From Clitoria ternatea (lineage: Eukaryota; Streptophyta; Magnoliopsida; Fabales; Fabaceae): DNA of 64,000 nt. Shown here in pieces: positions 33,966 through 46,498 of this stretch (position 1 is its first letter; every line of letters begins with the position of its first letter). The position numbers and the translations under genes were made by a program. Location of the stretch: assembly GCA_037962975.1 (NCBI GenBank), contig CM075669.1, positions 105,478,501 to 105,542,500 of the forward strand, read 5' to 3'. The notes below the pieces were generated by a model that ran no database searches, was not told the origin of the DNA, and saw only the letters and a program-made list of their open reading frames with translations.

Positions 33966-33973
33966 TTTTTATA
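33966..33973 (-). promoter_or_regulatory. Internal TATA box before element A post-pol ORF
   Basis: The minus strand reads TATAAAAA about 105 bases upstream of the ORF start and downstream of a TAATCGATTA field. This repeats the layout of the LTR promoter. The equivalent site exists in element G (62066-62073). Confidence 0.5.
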
Positions 33974-34074
33974 GGAGAGAGATAGGGTTTAGAGATAAGA
34001 GAAGGAGTAAATAGGTTAAGTTAGTGATTGGGCCATTGGAAATCATACAGATTCTGCATTAAAATTGGCACCTG

Positions 34075-34450
34075 ATACGATGCTAATCGATTAGGTCCTA
34101 GGGACTAATCGATTACGGTGTGTTTTCTGGGGAAGATGAAACGTTGTTGCACAGAGGTAATCGATTATGGCTGGTGGCGTAATCAATTACGTTAAAAAAC
34201 AGAAACTTTATAATCGATTAGGAGGAGATTCTAATCGATTTCCTGGAAGGCAAAACGTCAGTAATCGATTTGCTTGAAGGGATAATCGATTGTACAAGAA
34301 ACAGAGAGTGTGTAATCGATTAGATATGAGAAGTTAATCGATTATTGATGAAACAGTGAGTATGTAATCGATTATAAAGGAGAGTATAATCAATTAATTA
34401 GAAAATAGAGAGTGGGTAATCAATTACATTGAACATGGTAATCGATTAGG
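34075..34450. repeat. Internal TAATCGATTA field of element A
   Basis: About fifteen decamers or close variants between the RNase H stop and the internal TATA box. The flanking words differ from those of the LTR field, so it is not simply a piece of LTR. Confidence 0.82.
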
Positions 34451-34579
34451 GATGCCCAAGACTGTTCTAAACTTGCAGATTTCAAGTGAGACGTTAACCA
34501 ATCAATATATTATACATTAATAAACTATTTGCTTAATGAACACATTGTAACTCAAGGAATTATCAAGATCATTCAACAT

Positions 34580-36379
34580 TCAAACATAATTTGAAATGTC
34601 TAAGATTCCTAATTCTCTTCTAATGTGTATGAATTGTTCCTTTGCAAGTGGTTTGGTGAATATATCAGCAAGTTGTTTAGTGGTTTCAACATGTTCAAGC
34701 ACACAATCACCCTTTAATACATGATCCCTAATGAAATGATGTCGAATCTCAATATGTTTGGTTCTAGAATGCATTACAGGATTCTTTGAAATATTAATGG
34801 CACTTGTGTTATCACATTTTAGAGGCACATGGTCTAGCATAACACCAAAATCTAGAAGTTGTTATCTCATCCAAAGGATTTGAGCATAACAACTACCAGC
34901 TGCAATATATTCTGCCTCAGCTATTGATAATGCAACACTCACTTGCTTCTTGCTATGCCAAGATACAAGAGAACTACCAAGCAAGTGACAAGTACCACTA
35001 GTACTTTTTCTATCGAGCCTACATCCTACAAAATCAGAGTTAGAATATCCAACTAGAATACATTCAACCCCTTTAGAGTACCATAAACCAACATTTTGAG
35101 TTCCAACTAGATATTTCATTATTCTTTTTACTGTAGTAAGGTGTGATTCTTTTGGGCATGCTTGGTATCTTGCACACATACAGACAGCAAACATGATATC
35201 CGGTCTACTAGCAGTTAAGTAAAGCAAGGATCCAATCATACCTCTATATTTTGTGAGTTCAACATCCTTACCTTTCTCATCCTTATCCAAATAGCATGAA
35301 GTGCCCATAGGTGTGGAAATATCATTTGCCTTGTCCATGTTAAATTTCCTAAGCAACTCCTTGCAATATTTTGATTGACTAATGAAGGTGCCTTCTTTTG
35401 TTTGCTTAATTTGTATTCCTAGGAAGAATGTAAGTTCCCCCATCATAGACATTTCAAATTCTTCCTGCATTAACTTAGCAAACTCCTTGCAAAGTGATTC
35501 ATTAGTAGCTCCAAAAATGATATCATCAATATATACTTGAACTAATAGTATATCATTCTTTTTGTGCTTAATGAATAATGTTGTGTCAACCTTTCCTCTT
35601 TCAAAATTGTTTTCTAAAAGAAATTTACTTAATCTTTCATACCAAGCTCTTGGAGCTTGTTTTAAACCATATAAAGCTTTCTTTAGTTTGAAAACATGAT
35701 TTGGAAATTGGTAGTTTTCAAAACCTGGAGGTTGATCAACATATACTTCTTCTTTAATGTATCCATTCAAGAAAGCACTTTTGACATCCATTTGGTACAA
35801 TTTGAAATCCTTACAACATGCAAAGGCTAACAATAATCTAATGGCTTCTAGCCTAGCTACGGGAGCATATGTTTCTTCATAGTCTATTCCTTCTTCTTGA
35901 TTATATCACTTAGCAACTAGTCTAGCTTTATTTCTAGTGATTACACCATTTTCATCTAATTTGTTCCTAAAAACCCATTTAGTACCTATTATTTGGTGAT
36001 CATTGGGTCTTGGAACTAATTCCTAAACTTGGTTTCTTTCAAATTGATTTACTTCTTCTTGCATAGCCAACATCCAATGCTCATCAATAATAGCCTTATC
36101 AATGGTTTTAGGTTCAATTTGAGAGACAAAAGCTTGATGATTGCAAGTATTAAAAAAGCGATGGGTACTTACACCTTTTGTGATATCACATATGATGTTG
36201 TCCAAAGGATGGTCTTTTGAGATGATCCATTCCTTTTGTTGAGTTCCTACTTCTTGTGTTGTGTCCTTGTCTTTGATATCTTCTTCTTTATCATTCAATG
36301 TTAATTCTTGGAAGGTACCTACAATGTCATCAATATCTTCCTTTCTCGGGAAGTTATGGCCATTTTCATCAAATTTCAC
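34580..36379 (-). pseudogene. Element A reverse transcriptase and RNase H (Sirevirus)
   Basis: The main frame (34862-35833) shows LYQMDVKSAFLNGYIKEEVY, KALYGLKQAPRAWYERL and the catalytic LVQVYIDDIIFGATN (YIDD), then FFLGIQIKQTKEG and the MIGSLLYLTASRPDIMFAV connection. RNase H follows with GYSNSDFVGCRLDRKSTSGT and ALSIAEAEYIAAGSCY. It continues in a second frame (34580-34840) with KCDNTSAINISKNPVMHSRTK and ends QLADIFTKPLAKEQF. Upstream, 36023-36379 is the acidic linker from integrase, ending EEVNQFERNQV. Stops near 34861 and in 35834-36022 break it. Confidence 0.88.
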
Positions 36380-36406
36380 ATGTATTGATTCCTTAATAGT
36401 GTTAGT

Positions 36407-37609
36407 TTATTTGTTAAAGACTCGATATGATTTACTAGATGATGAATATCCTAGAAAGATTGCCTCATCAGCTTTTGCGTCAAACTTTCCTAGATTTTCC
36501 TTTCCATTGTTAAGCATAAAACATTTGCATCCAAAAATATGAAAATAAGAAATATTGGGTTTTCTTCCCTTGTAAAGTTCATAGGGGGTTTTCTTTAGAA
36601 TAGGCCTTATTAAACATCTATTCATAACATGGCACGCGGTATTTACCGCATCGGCCCAAAAATGTTTCACAATGTTATTTTCATTTAACATGGTTCTTAC
36701 AAGCTCCACTAAAGATCTATTTTTCCTTTCAGCGACTCCATTTTGTTGTGGAGTTCTAGGAGCTAAAAAATTGTGATTGATACCATGTTTTTCGTAAAAC
36801 TTTTCAAAGGATTGGTTTTCAAATTCTCCCCTATGATCGGTTCTTATGGATGCAATCTTTGAGTTTTGTTCATTTTGGATAATCTTGGCTAGTTTCTTGA
36901 ATGCATGATATGCTTTATTTTTATGAGCAAGAAACAAGGTCCATGTATATCTAGAATAGTCATCTACAATTACTAGACCATAGTAATTACCACCAAAGCT
37001 TTTGATTTTAGAGGGTCCAAATAAGTCCATGTGCAAAAGTTGTAAAGGCCTTTGAGTAAAAACAATGTTTTTAGCTTGAAAGAATGCCTTTACTTGTTTT
37101 CCCTTTTGACATGCATCATAAAATTTATTTTTAAATTTGAGCTTTGGTAAACCAATCACTAGTTCTTTAGAAACAAGTTTGTTTAAATGGTCTATGTGTA
37201 TATGAGCTATCCTTCTATGCCATAGCCATGATTCATCCTCTCTAGTCATGAAGCATTGCACATTATTTGAGGATAAACTATTGATATCAATCATGTAAAT
37301 GTTATCAATTCTTTGACCAACAAACTTAACCTCTTTGTTCAGCTTATTCTCAATTATGCAACAATTGGATTCAAATAAAACTCTATATCCTTTATCATAT
37401 AATTGGCTTATGCTAAGCAAGTTATGTTTGAGTCCTTCAACATATAATACATCACTAATGGAGGTAGAAGAGTTTTTACCGATATTTCTGATACCAAGTA
37501 TTTTTCCTTTGGTGTTATCTCCATAAGTGACACTTCCTTTCTTTTTAGGAGTGAATGATGTGAATTTGCTCATGTCTCCCGTCATGTGTTTTGAACACCC
37601 ACTATCCAA
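36407..37609 (-). pseudogene. Element A protease and integrase
   Basis: A 400-codon open frame. The protease active site is at its start: MDSGCSKHMTGDMSKF (DSG). Integrase has the HRRIAHIHIDH zinc-binding pair. The partner Cys pair appears as CQKGK with only one Cys visible, preceded by FYDA. The catalytic core has LLHMDLFGPSKIKSFGG, IRTDHRGEFENQSF and QQNGVAERKNRSLVE (D, D, E). It ends with the KPNISYFHIFGCKCFMLN segment. The loss of a zinc ligand is my reading and needs alignment. The frame is open, but the neighbouring parts are not. Confidence 0.85.
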
Positions 37610-37655
37610 ATACCAATGGGTGTTGCTTGCCTTGAAGAATACCTACAAAACAAAA

Positions 37656-38337
37656 TTAGTTTAGAGAACTTGGTACCCATGTTATGTTGGGTCCTTTTTG
37701 GTTAGCTTGTGGTAATGTCCCTTTTGGAACCCACACCTTCCTTATCACTTTTGGTCCAAGTTTTCTAACATAGCAATTTAGAGCATTATGTCCTTTGGCA
37801 CCACAATGATTACATTTAGAAAATAGTGATGATGATTTTCTAGGTGGTACAAAGAAGTTTTTGTAATGCTTTTCTTTCTTAATAGTGTTATATCCTAATC
37901 CTGTTTTGTCAAACATGCATCTTTGACTTCTAAGTAATACATTTAGATTATCTCTACCATTAGTAAATCTCTCTAAGGTTTTTTTAAGTCTAGGACTTTC
38001 TTTTCTAGGTCAACATATTTCTTGAAGTATTCACATGATCTTGAGCAAGTTTGGGACCTAATGCAATAGTAATGAGATTTTTAGCCTTATAATTCTACTG
38101 TACTTTCTTCTCTTCATCACTTGTCCAATCTTCCATGGGTTTCTCAACATTTTTACCATTAACAGTATGTATGGGTATGAAAGGACCATTTTCAATGGTA
38201 TTCTAGATTCTTAAGTCAACTGATTGAACAAAAATTTTCATTCTTTCCTTCCAAAACGCATATCCTTCCCCATTGAAAGCGGGAGGTCTATTTGTGGCAC
38301 CACCCTCGGGAAAAATATTTAGAGAATTTGAGGCCAT
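37656..38337 (-). pseudogene. Element A gag
   Basis: Starts at an ATG at 38337 (MASNSLNIFPEGG), about 40 bases after the primer site. RPPAFNGEGYAFWKERMKIF is the Ty1/copia gag opening. Several stops follow. The nucleocapsid knuckle CNHCGAKGHNALNCYVRK is in the open tail (37656-37916). Confidence 0.82.
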
Positions 38338-38377
38338 TGTTCTCTTGAAGTTGTTAAGCTTGATCTACAAGAGTCAA

Positions 38378-38389
38378 GCTCTGATACCA
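38378..38389 (-). promoter_or_regulatory. Element A primer binding site (initiator Met tRNA)
   Basis: The minus strand reads TGGTATCAGAGC two bases inside the 5' LTR, the standard Ty1/copia primer complement. Confidence 0.9.
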
Positions 38390-39005
38390 CTTGTTATTCA
38401 AGTGGCCTCAATACTCAATAGGGGGGGTGAATTGAGTTTTTAAAACTTTTGTTGAAATGCCTTTGAACTTAGTTTGTTTTTCACAAATTAAGAGTTTATG
38501 CAAGAGAAGATAAGTTTGGTACAAGAAACAATGCAAAACAAGAGATAAATGTAGCTAAAGCAATTTATCAAACACTTGGTGTGCAGCACTTTAAAGCTAT
38601 TAGTTCAAGCAAGTTTAAGAGGAGAAATCACAATCAACAATAATAACCCAGCCAGATACAATGTATAAATGCAAGAGAGTAAGGGAGAAGAGCTTACAAA
38701 CCAATTTAACGAGTTTCACCACCCCGGTGTATGTCTCGCCTTCAAGCAACCCACTTGAAGGATTTCCACTATTGAAGTTTAGAGATACAAGCTATGAGCA
38801 ATTGCAGCTTCCTAGTGTCCCACACTCAAGAACTCAATCCTCACTAGCACAAGGGTAACCCACCCAATCTCTCAAACTCTCAATACCGAAAGGTTGAACC
38901 CCAACCTTTGTGACCACTCAACCTAGAGTGAAAACCTTTTGTGTTTGGTGTAGTGATTACAAGCAAGTAACTCTCTTAATAGAGTAGATATACAAATGAA
39001 GGCTC

Positions 39006-40291
39006 TGTTAGGAAATCCCTAAGCATGAGCAGCGGAAAAATAAAAGGGATTCCATAGGATTTGCAAGGTTCCGTGTTTCAAAGCACAAAACAATCTCAAA
39101 ATTCATTTTGGATTACCTCTTGAAGAACTCCGAAGCAGTCGTAGCCTCGTCCTTTAGGAGTCCACACGAGCACTCCCACCAGAATCGCAACACTTGCCAA
39201 CTGCTAGTTTGACGGCGTGTAGCTCTTGTAACTTTTAAGAATTTGTGTCTCACTTGAGTGAACGGCCTATGAGCATCTTATGCTCTATTTATAGGCTTAG
39301 GTTTGACCTAATTTGTTCTCTCTAAAAGTGGGCTCCTTACTCATTCCAAATGAGTTAGGCCCAATAGCTTTATTTTAGTCCAACTAAAATAAGACAACAT
39401 TTTCTGATGGGCTTACTCTATGTGTGTGACCCTATAGGTAAAATACCCGGTCATATTAATAATAAACTATTTTATTATTAATATAAAATAAGAGCGGCAT
39501 CTAGCAATGCATCATTATGTTCGAATATTATCAACATAACCTATAAGTGATAATAATTTTTTAATATGTTTATTCCTTTTGTCACGATATCCTAATTGGG
39601 CCCAAGGCATGGTCGCGTCATCCTTGTACGGCCCAATTTATTTTACTTGATACCAGAGTAGACTAGATCTGAATAAATATCTAATATTTATTCTTTCTAG
39701 CATTATCATGCGTTTTCTTAGTCTTACTCCATCAAGTGGCCTATGGATATCACTCCTGTCACATAGAAGAGACAAATCCCATCTACATCACTCACATCCC
39801 TCTGCATAATTTATTCATTGCCTAATCACAACCTTTATAGTCCTCTTGTTACAGAAGACGTTTAATTGTATTAAAACAATAAACTCCTCATGTAGGAATC
39901 ATAGTGACTTCAGGTCGAAGGACTACATATACCATTATCACATTGAGAATCGTTTATGACAATCATGTAACAATCCATGCAACGTTCTCATGGTGGGTCT
40001 GTCCAGTACATCACTACTCTTAATGTGTACCTGTGTGAAGACTCGATATCATCTATATCTATGATCTGTGAGATCAGGTCATTAGTACACTCACACACTA
40101 GTCTCAGTGTATTTACATGTCCCCATGTAAATACTTGACTAGGGACATTTTAGGAATAATTTTTATATGACCTATTACTCCAAGGATAAATATGTTTTAA
40201 AACAATTTTAAACTGAAATATTTATTCTATTGATAAGTAGAAAAATGATACAAATGAAGAAGCATAAAAGCTCATAGTGCATACACCAACA
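39006..40291 (-). repeat. Element B 3' LTR (full length)
   Basis: Begins TGTTAGGAAATCCC and ends CACCAACA on plus. TATAAATA on minus near 39285-39295. The polypurine tract (minus GCAAGTGGGAGAT) adjoins at 40292-40304. Confidence 0.92.
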
Positions 40292-40305
40292 ATCTCCCAC
40301 TTGCA

Positions 40306-43300
40306 CTAGAGCCAATCAGACATTTGCCTAATGCCTAATGATCTAGTGTGCCCCTCATGTTTTTGTTGTGTAAGAGGTTTTGTGAGTGGGTCATCAATAT
40401 TCTCATCAGTATGCACCTTACATATCTTTACATCTCCTCGGTCAAGGATCTCTCGAATGAGATGAAATCGCCTAAGTATATGCTTGGATCGTTGATGTGA
40501 TCTAGGTTCCTTAGCTTGTGGGATTGCTCCACTATTGTCACAGTAGAGACTTATAGGGTCCACAATGCTAGGAACAATCCCAAGTTCTGTTATGAACTTC
40601 TTGATCCATACTGCCTCTTTTGCAGCATTTGAGGCAGCAATATACTCAGACTCTGTAGTAGAATCAGCAACTGTCTCTTGCTTTGAACTCTTCCAGCTTA
40701 CAGCGCCACCATTTAGACAAAACACGTACCCAGATTGTGATCTTGAGTCATCCTAATCAGTTTGGAAGCTAGCATCAGTGTAACCTTTTACAATGAGCTC
40801 TTCTTCCCCTCCATATATCAAGAATGAATCCTTAGTTTTTCTTAAGTACTTCAGGATATTCTTGACAGCAGTCTAGTGACTTTCACCGGGATCAGACTGG
40901 TATCTGCTCATTATGCTTAAAGCGTACGAGACATCTGGTCGGGTACATATCATGGCATACATGATTGATCCAATAGCAGATGCATATGGAATCTTATTCA
41001 TCCGTTCTCTTTCTTCTTTAGTGGAAGGAGATTGAGCTTTTGATAAGCTTATGCCATGAGCCATAGGCAAAGTTCCTTTCTTGGAATCTTGCATGTTAAA
41101 CCTTTTTAACACTTTGTCTATGTATGTATTCTGACTTAGGCCAAGAAGTTTTCTTGATCTATCTCTATAGATCTTAATTCCCAACACGTAGGTTGCTTCA
41201 CCTAAGTCTTTCATAGAAAAACAGCTTCCCAACCAACTCTTCACAGACTGAAAAGTAGGAACGTCATTTCCAATAAGTAGTATGTCATCAACATACAGGA
41301 CCAGAAAAACAATTGTGCAGTCACTAACCTTCTTGTAGACACAAGGTTCATCCTCATTTTTAGTAAAGCCAAATTGTTTAACAGCTTCATCAAAACGAAG
41401 ATTCCAGCTTCTGGAAGCTTGCTTAAGTCCATATATAGAACGTTGTAGCTTGCACACCTTCTTGGATGCTTCAGGCTTAACAAAGCCTTCAGGTTGTGTC
41501 ATGTACACTTCCTCAAGAAGATTTCCATTAAGGAAAGCAGTCTTGACATCCATTTGCCATATCTCATAATCATGGTATGCAGCAATAGCAAGCAGAATCC
41601 GAACAGACTTTAGCATAGCAACTGGGGAAAAAGTTTCATCATAGTCTATACCATGTATTTGCTTGAAACCTTTAGCCACCAACCTTGCTTTAAAGGTACT
41701 TATATTACCATCCATGTCAGTTTTCTTTTTGAAAACCCACTTGCATCCTATAGGTTTTACCCCTTCAGGTGCATCAACCAAGTTCCAAACTTGATTAGTG
41801 TACATGGAGTCCATTTTAGATTCCATGGCTTCTAGCCATTTCTCAGATTCTGAACTTGCAATGGCCTCTTCATAAGATGTTGGCTCATTTTGATCCATTA
41901 GGAATACATCTCCTTCCTGAGTTACAAGAAATCCATATCTTTCAGGTTGTTGACGTATTTTACCTGATCTACGCAAGTCTTGTGCTACTGGAGCTGGTGT
42001 TATCACAACATTTTGTGGGTCCTGCTCCACTTCCACCATTGGCTCTTCAATGCCTTGTGAGTCTTGAATTTCTTCAAGTTCTACTTTCCTCCCACTGATT
42101 CTTGTAGAGATGAATTCCCTTTCTAAGAATACAACATTCCGAGCAACAAACACTTTGCCCTCAGTAGGATTGTAAAAATAATAACCCTTAGTTTCTTTTG
42201 GGTATCCCACAAAAAGACATTTATCTGACTTGGGCCCAAGTTTATCAGAACTTTGGCGTTTAACATAAGCTTCACAGCCCCAAATCTTAAGAAAAGACAT
42301 ACTAGGTCGTTTCCCAGTCCATATCTCATATGGTGTCTTTATGACAGCCTTTGATGGAACACGGTTAAGTGTGAAAGTTGCTGTCAACAAAGCATGTCCC
42401 CAGAATGAGTTAGGGAGGTCAGTTTGACTCATCATTGATCGAACCATGTCCAACAAGGTTCTATTTCTCCGCTCAGAAACCCCATTCCATTTTGGTGTTC
42501 CAGGGGGAATAAGTTGAGATATAATCCCACACTCTTTAAGATATTCATCAAACTCTAGGCTCAAATATTCACCACCTCGATCGGATCGAAGTGCTTTAAT
42601 TGTCTTGCCAAGTTGGTTCTCTACTTCATGTTTAAACTCCTTGAACTTTTCAAAGGATTCTGATTTATGTTTCATGAGAAACACAAATCCATATCTACTG
42701 AAATCATCAGTAAAAGTGATGAAGTAACTAAAACCTCCCCTAGCCATTGTCCCTATGGGCCCACATACATCATTATGTATCAAGCCAAGAAGATCACTCG
42801 CCCTTTTACCTTTTCCGATAAAAGGGGTCTTGGTCATCTTCCCTAATAAACAAGATTCACATGTATCTATTGATTCAAAATCAAAAGATTCTAAATATCC
42901 ATCTTGATGGAGTTTAGAAATGCGTTTCTCATTTATATGTCCTAGGCGACAATGCCAAAGACAAGTTGGGTTTAAATCATTTGTTTTAACCCTCTTAGTA
43001 TTAATGTTATAGATAGGGGTTTCGAGATCTAGAACATAAAGTCCATTACTCAAATTTGCACAACAATAAAACATGTCTTTTAAATAAACAGAACAACTAT
43101 TGTTCTTTATTATAAAGGAAAACCCTTTCTTATCAAGACAAGAAACAGAAATAATATTTCTCCTTATTGCAGGAACAAAATAACAATTGTCCAATTCAAG
43201 GACTAACCTTGAGGGCAAGGATAAAAAATAAGTCCCTACAGCTAATGCAGCAACTCTTGCTCCATTTCCAACGCGTAGGTCTACCTCGCCCTTCATCAAC

Positions 43301-44283
43301 TGCCTACTCCTTCTTAGATCCTGCACATTAAGACAAATGTGAGATCCACATCCAGTATCTAATACCCATGATGTTGAAGTTGACATGTTAATTTCTATAA
43401 CAAAAATACCTGAAGTGGAAGTCTCACTTCCCTTCTTCTTAAGCTCTTCTAGGTACTTTGGACAGTTTCTCTTCCAGTGTCTTTTTTGTCCACAATGGTG
43501 ACATTTACCTTCCTTAGCCACCCCGCCCACAGGTTTTAAGGCTGATGTACTTGGCTTATCCTTGCCTTTCCAAATCTTCTTGCCATTTCCTACAATAGCC
43601 TTTCCTTTGCCTTTATACATGCCCTTTCCTTTACCTTTTCCAGAATTGACCATCATTATGGCCTTGCCCTTTCCTTTAGAAATATTGGGCTCAGTAGTCC
43701 TCAACATATTGAGTAGCTCTGGCAATGTTTTGTCCAATGCATTCATGTTGTAATTCATGATGACTGGCTTAAAACTGTCAGGTAATGATTTCAAAATGAG
43801 ATCGGTAGCCAACTTCTGAGGGAAGGGGAATCCTAGCCTAGCTAGATTCTCCAAGTACCCAATCATTTTGAGCACATGAGGTCCTACAGAACCTCCCTCT
43901 TCAAGTCTGCAGCTAAATAGGGCTGAAGAAACTTCATATCTTTCTTGGTCAGCTTGACCTTGATATAGTTTCCTTAGGTTTTTGATCATATCGAAAGCCT
44001 CCATATGCTCATGTTGCTTCTGAAGCTCAGGAGACATGGTTGCCAGCATAAGGCATTAGACATCTAAAGCGTCATCCTGATGCTTCTTGTAAGCATCCTT
44101 GTCAGCTTTAGAGGCATTGTTCGCGGGTGGTTCCAGAATCGGACCTTCCAGGACATACTGCTTTTTCTCTTGTTTGAGGACAATCCTCAAATTTCTATAC
44201 CAGTCAAGGAAGTTAGAACCAGACAATTTTTCTTTGTCTAGGATTGATCGCAACGAAAGGTTTGAAGGTGTGTTTGACGTCAT
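40306..44283 (-). pseudogene. Element B gag-pol polyprotein, three nonsense codons
   Basis: Starts MTSNTPSNLSLRSILDKEKL at 44283. A TAA after about 76 codons (near 44054) separates this from a 1058-codon frame (40873-44049) in the same register. Domains in order: gag; CCHC knuckle CHHCGQKRHWKRNC (about 43490); protease LDTGCGSHICLN (about 43355); integrase HHCC with LWHCRLGHINE and CESC (42980-42850), then the D, D, E motifs HNDVCGPIG, ALRSDRGGEY and NGVSERRNRT; reverse transcriptase with QMDVKTAFLNGNL and LVLYVDDILLIGND (YVDD, about 41285); RNase H with ADSTTESEYIAASNAAKEAV ending DDPLTKPLTQQ. A TAG near 40875 and a further stop near 40754 lie in the connection/RNase H segment. Key catalytic motifs look intact. 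Confidence 0.92.
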
Positions 44284-45802
44284 GGTTATCTAAAACAGAA
44301 AATATGTAGTAAGTATCATTTTCAAAACATATTTAAATTATGGTCATTTAAATTAAATATGTCTCCCGCTATTTCGATTCAAAACAAAATACCCTCCACG
44401 AATCAGAAAATCCCGTTGGAAGATTTCCTAGTGGGCTAAGATCCATATTTTGCCAAGCGTTAAGTCAGCTTTGGCTGATCACCAAATACTTGGTTATTTA
44501 GGTAGGAAACTTTTTCCAATTGTATCTTTATACAACTCTTAGTCATTGGGTTAAGTAACCATTACTAATTATTCATCTTATGAATATTTAGCCCAATGTT
44601 TACACCTCTAAGTTATATTCAATCCAATTGAAAACTTAGTTAAGTTAAAGCCCAATAAAACAGTTTGGATATTACCATTATCCCATCGTGTCTTACTAAT
44701 ATAAATAATAGTGCCCTGCTTTGGCAGACCCGCTATTTATTGACATTAGTGTTGACGAGTGTACTTATTGGAAGGCGTTTATAACTTAATATTATTTTGA
44801 GGGATTTTAATTTATTTTAAAATTACCGTCTTTGTTAAATGCTTTAACGTAATAAAATTATCCCCAAAGCATGCAAACGAAATTGTGAGATGGTTATGGT
44901 CTTCCTAGAAGAAAAATAAATAAATAAATAAACCTAGAGGAACTATATTGCCATGGCTTCATGAAGTCCTACTTCTTGAATCCATCTTGTAGTCAGGTTG
45001 GTTCCCAGGAAAGAGAGGTGGGTCCGGTGTGACCGCTTAAGTACCAAGTCTTTCCTAGCCAGAACGTCCCTTGACCATTAACAGCTCTAAAATTTCGGCT
45101 AGGGTTTCAACCATTTTGAAACCCTAATTCCTTATTGCGAGCACTTCACAACACAGCCGTCAAGGCACATGGAGGCAGCGCCGTCTAGGGTTTCAAAACC
45201 TAGAATTCAATTTGCACTAATGCCAACATGCAATGCCTTTCCATGACGGCCGTCTAGGTTTCAACTCTTGAACCCTAGATTAAGGAACGGCCATGGTTTG
45301 ACACTTAAACCTTATCACTTAACGCCCCATAACATGAACCATTCATGTTCGAAGATCAACTCAATTGATTCAAAGTTTGTACGATGACTATCATATGAGT
45401 AAAACACATATCAAATATAAAAAATTGCATAAACTCATACATCATACAAATTTAAACGGCAACAACATACATACTAAAATTGAGAAACTCTATAACATGC
45501 ATCATATACAATTTATAAAGAATAATTCAAAATTATATGTATCATGCCAAAACAGAGGTCATACCATATACATGATTAATCATTGTAATAATATGCATCA
45601 TATGCGATAACTCAAAATAGCAACATAATCATGCATGTTCATTTTCGAATCCTAGTTTCATAAAACATTTTCACGAAACAAAATTACAAAGCTTTAAACA
45701 ACGAAACGATTTCACAAATCATATTTTCCAAAAGCTTTTGCAAACGAAAACATATCATCATAAAATATAAACAAATGCCCAAAACACGGTTTTGCAATCT
45801 AG
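44284..45802 (-). other. Element B 5' leader
   Basis: About 1.5 kb non-coding between the primer site and the gag start. AT-rich with some moderately GC-rich parts near 44990-45290. No gene recognised. Confidence 0.6.
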
Positions 45803-45814
45803 GCTCTGATACCA
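45803..45814 (-). promoter_or_regulatory. Element B primer binding site (initiator Met tRNA)
   Basis: TGGTATCAGAGC on the minus strand, one base inside the LTR. Identical to the element A site. Confidence 0.92.
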
Positions 45815-45815
45815 C

Positions 45816-46498
45816 TGTTAGGAAATCCCTAAGCATGAGCAGCGGAAAAATAAAAGGGATTCCATAGGATTTGCAAGGTTCCATGTTTCAAAGCATAAAA
45901 CAATCTCGAAATTCATTTTGGATTACCTCTTGAAGAACTCCGAAGCAGTCGTAGCCTCGTCCTTTAGGAGTCCACACGAGCACTCCCACCAGAATCGCAA
46001 CACTTGCCAACTGCTAGTTTGACGGCGTGTAGCTCTTGCAACTTTTGCGAATTTGTGTCTCACTTGAGTGAATGGCCTATGAGCATCTTATGCTCTATTT
46101 ATAGGTTTAGGTTTGACCTAATTTGTTCTCTCTAAAAGTGGGCTCCTTACTCATTCCAAATAAGTTAGGCCCAATAGCTTTATTTTAGTCCAACTAAAAT
46201 AAGACAACATTTTCTGATGGGCTTACTCTATGTGTGTGACCCTATAGGTAAAATACCCGGTCATATTAATAATAAACTATTTTATTATTAATATAAAATA
46301 AGAGCGGCATCTAGCAATGCATCATTATGTCCGAATATTATCAACATAACCTATAAGTGATAATAATTTTTATATGACCTATTACTCCAAGGATAAATAT
46401 GTTTTAAAACAATTTTAAACTGAAATATTTATTCTATTTATAAGTAGAAAAATGATACAAATAAAGAAGCATAAAAGCTCATAGTGCATACACCAACA
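45816..46498 (-). repeat. Element B 5' LTR with internal deletion
   Basis: Matches the outer parts of 39006-40291. It jumps from the sequence around 39547 to that around 40156 of the partner at a shared AATAATTTTT, removing about 603 bp. Confidence 0.9.

Larger units (their letters stand above)
39006..46498 (-). mobile_element. Element B: Ty1/copia retrotransposon, nearly intact
   Basis: TG...CA ends with a perfect GGCTC duplication (39001-39005 and 46499-46503). LTRs are 39006-40291 (1286 bp) and 45816-46498 (683 bp). The second has lost about 603 bp internally. A single gag-pol frame on the minus strand (44283-40306) has only three in-frame stops that I can find. It is young relative to its neighbours, judging by nesting and coding state. 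Confidence 0.93.

Noticed and set aside
41241..42329. Several 60-80 codon ORFs on both strands
   Set aside because: Shadows of the element B polyprotein in other frames.
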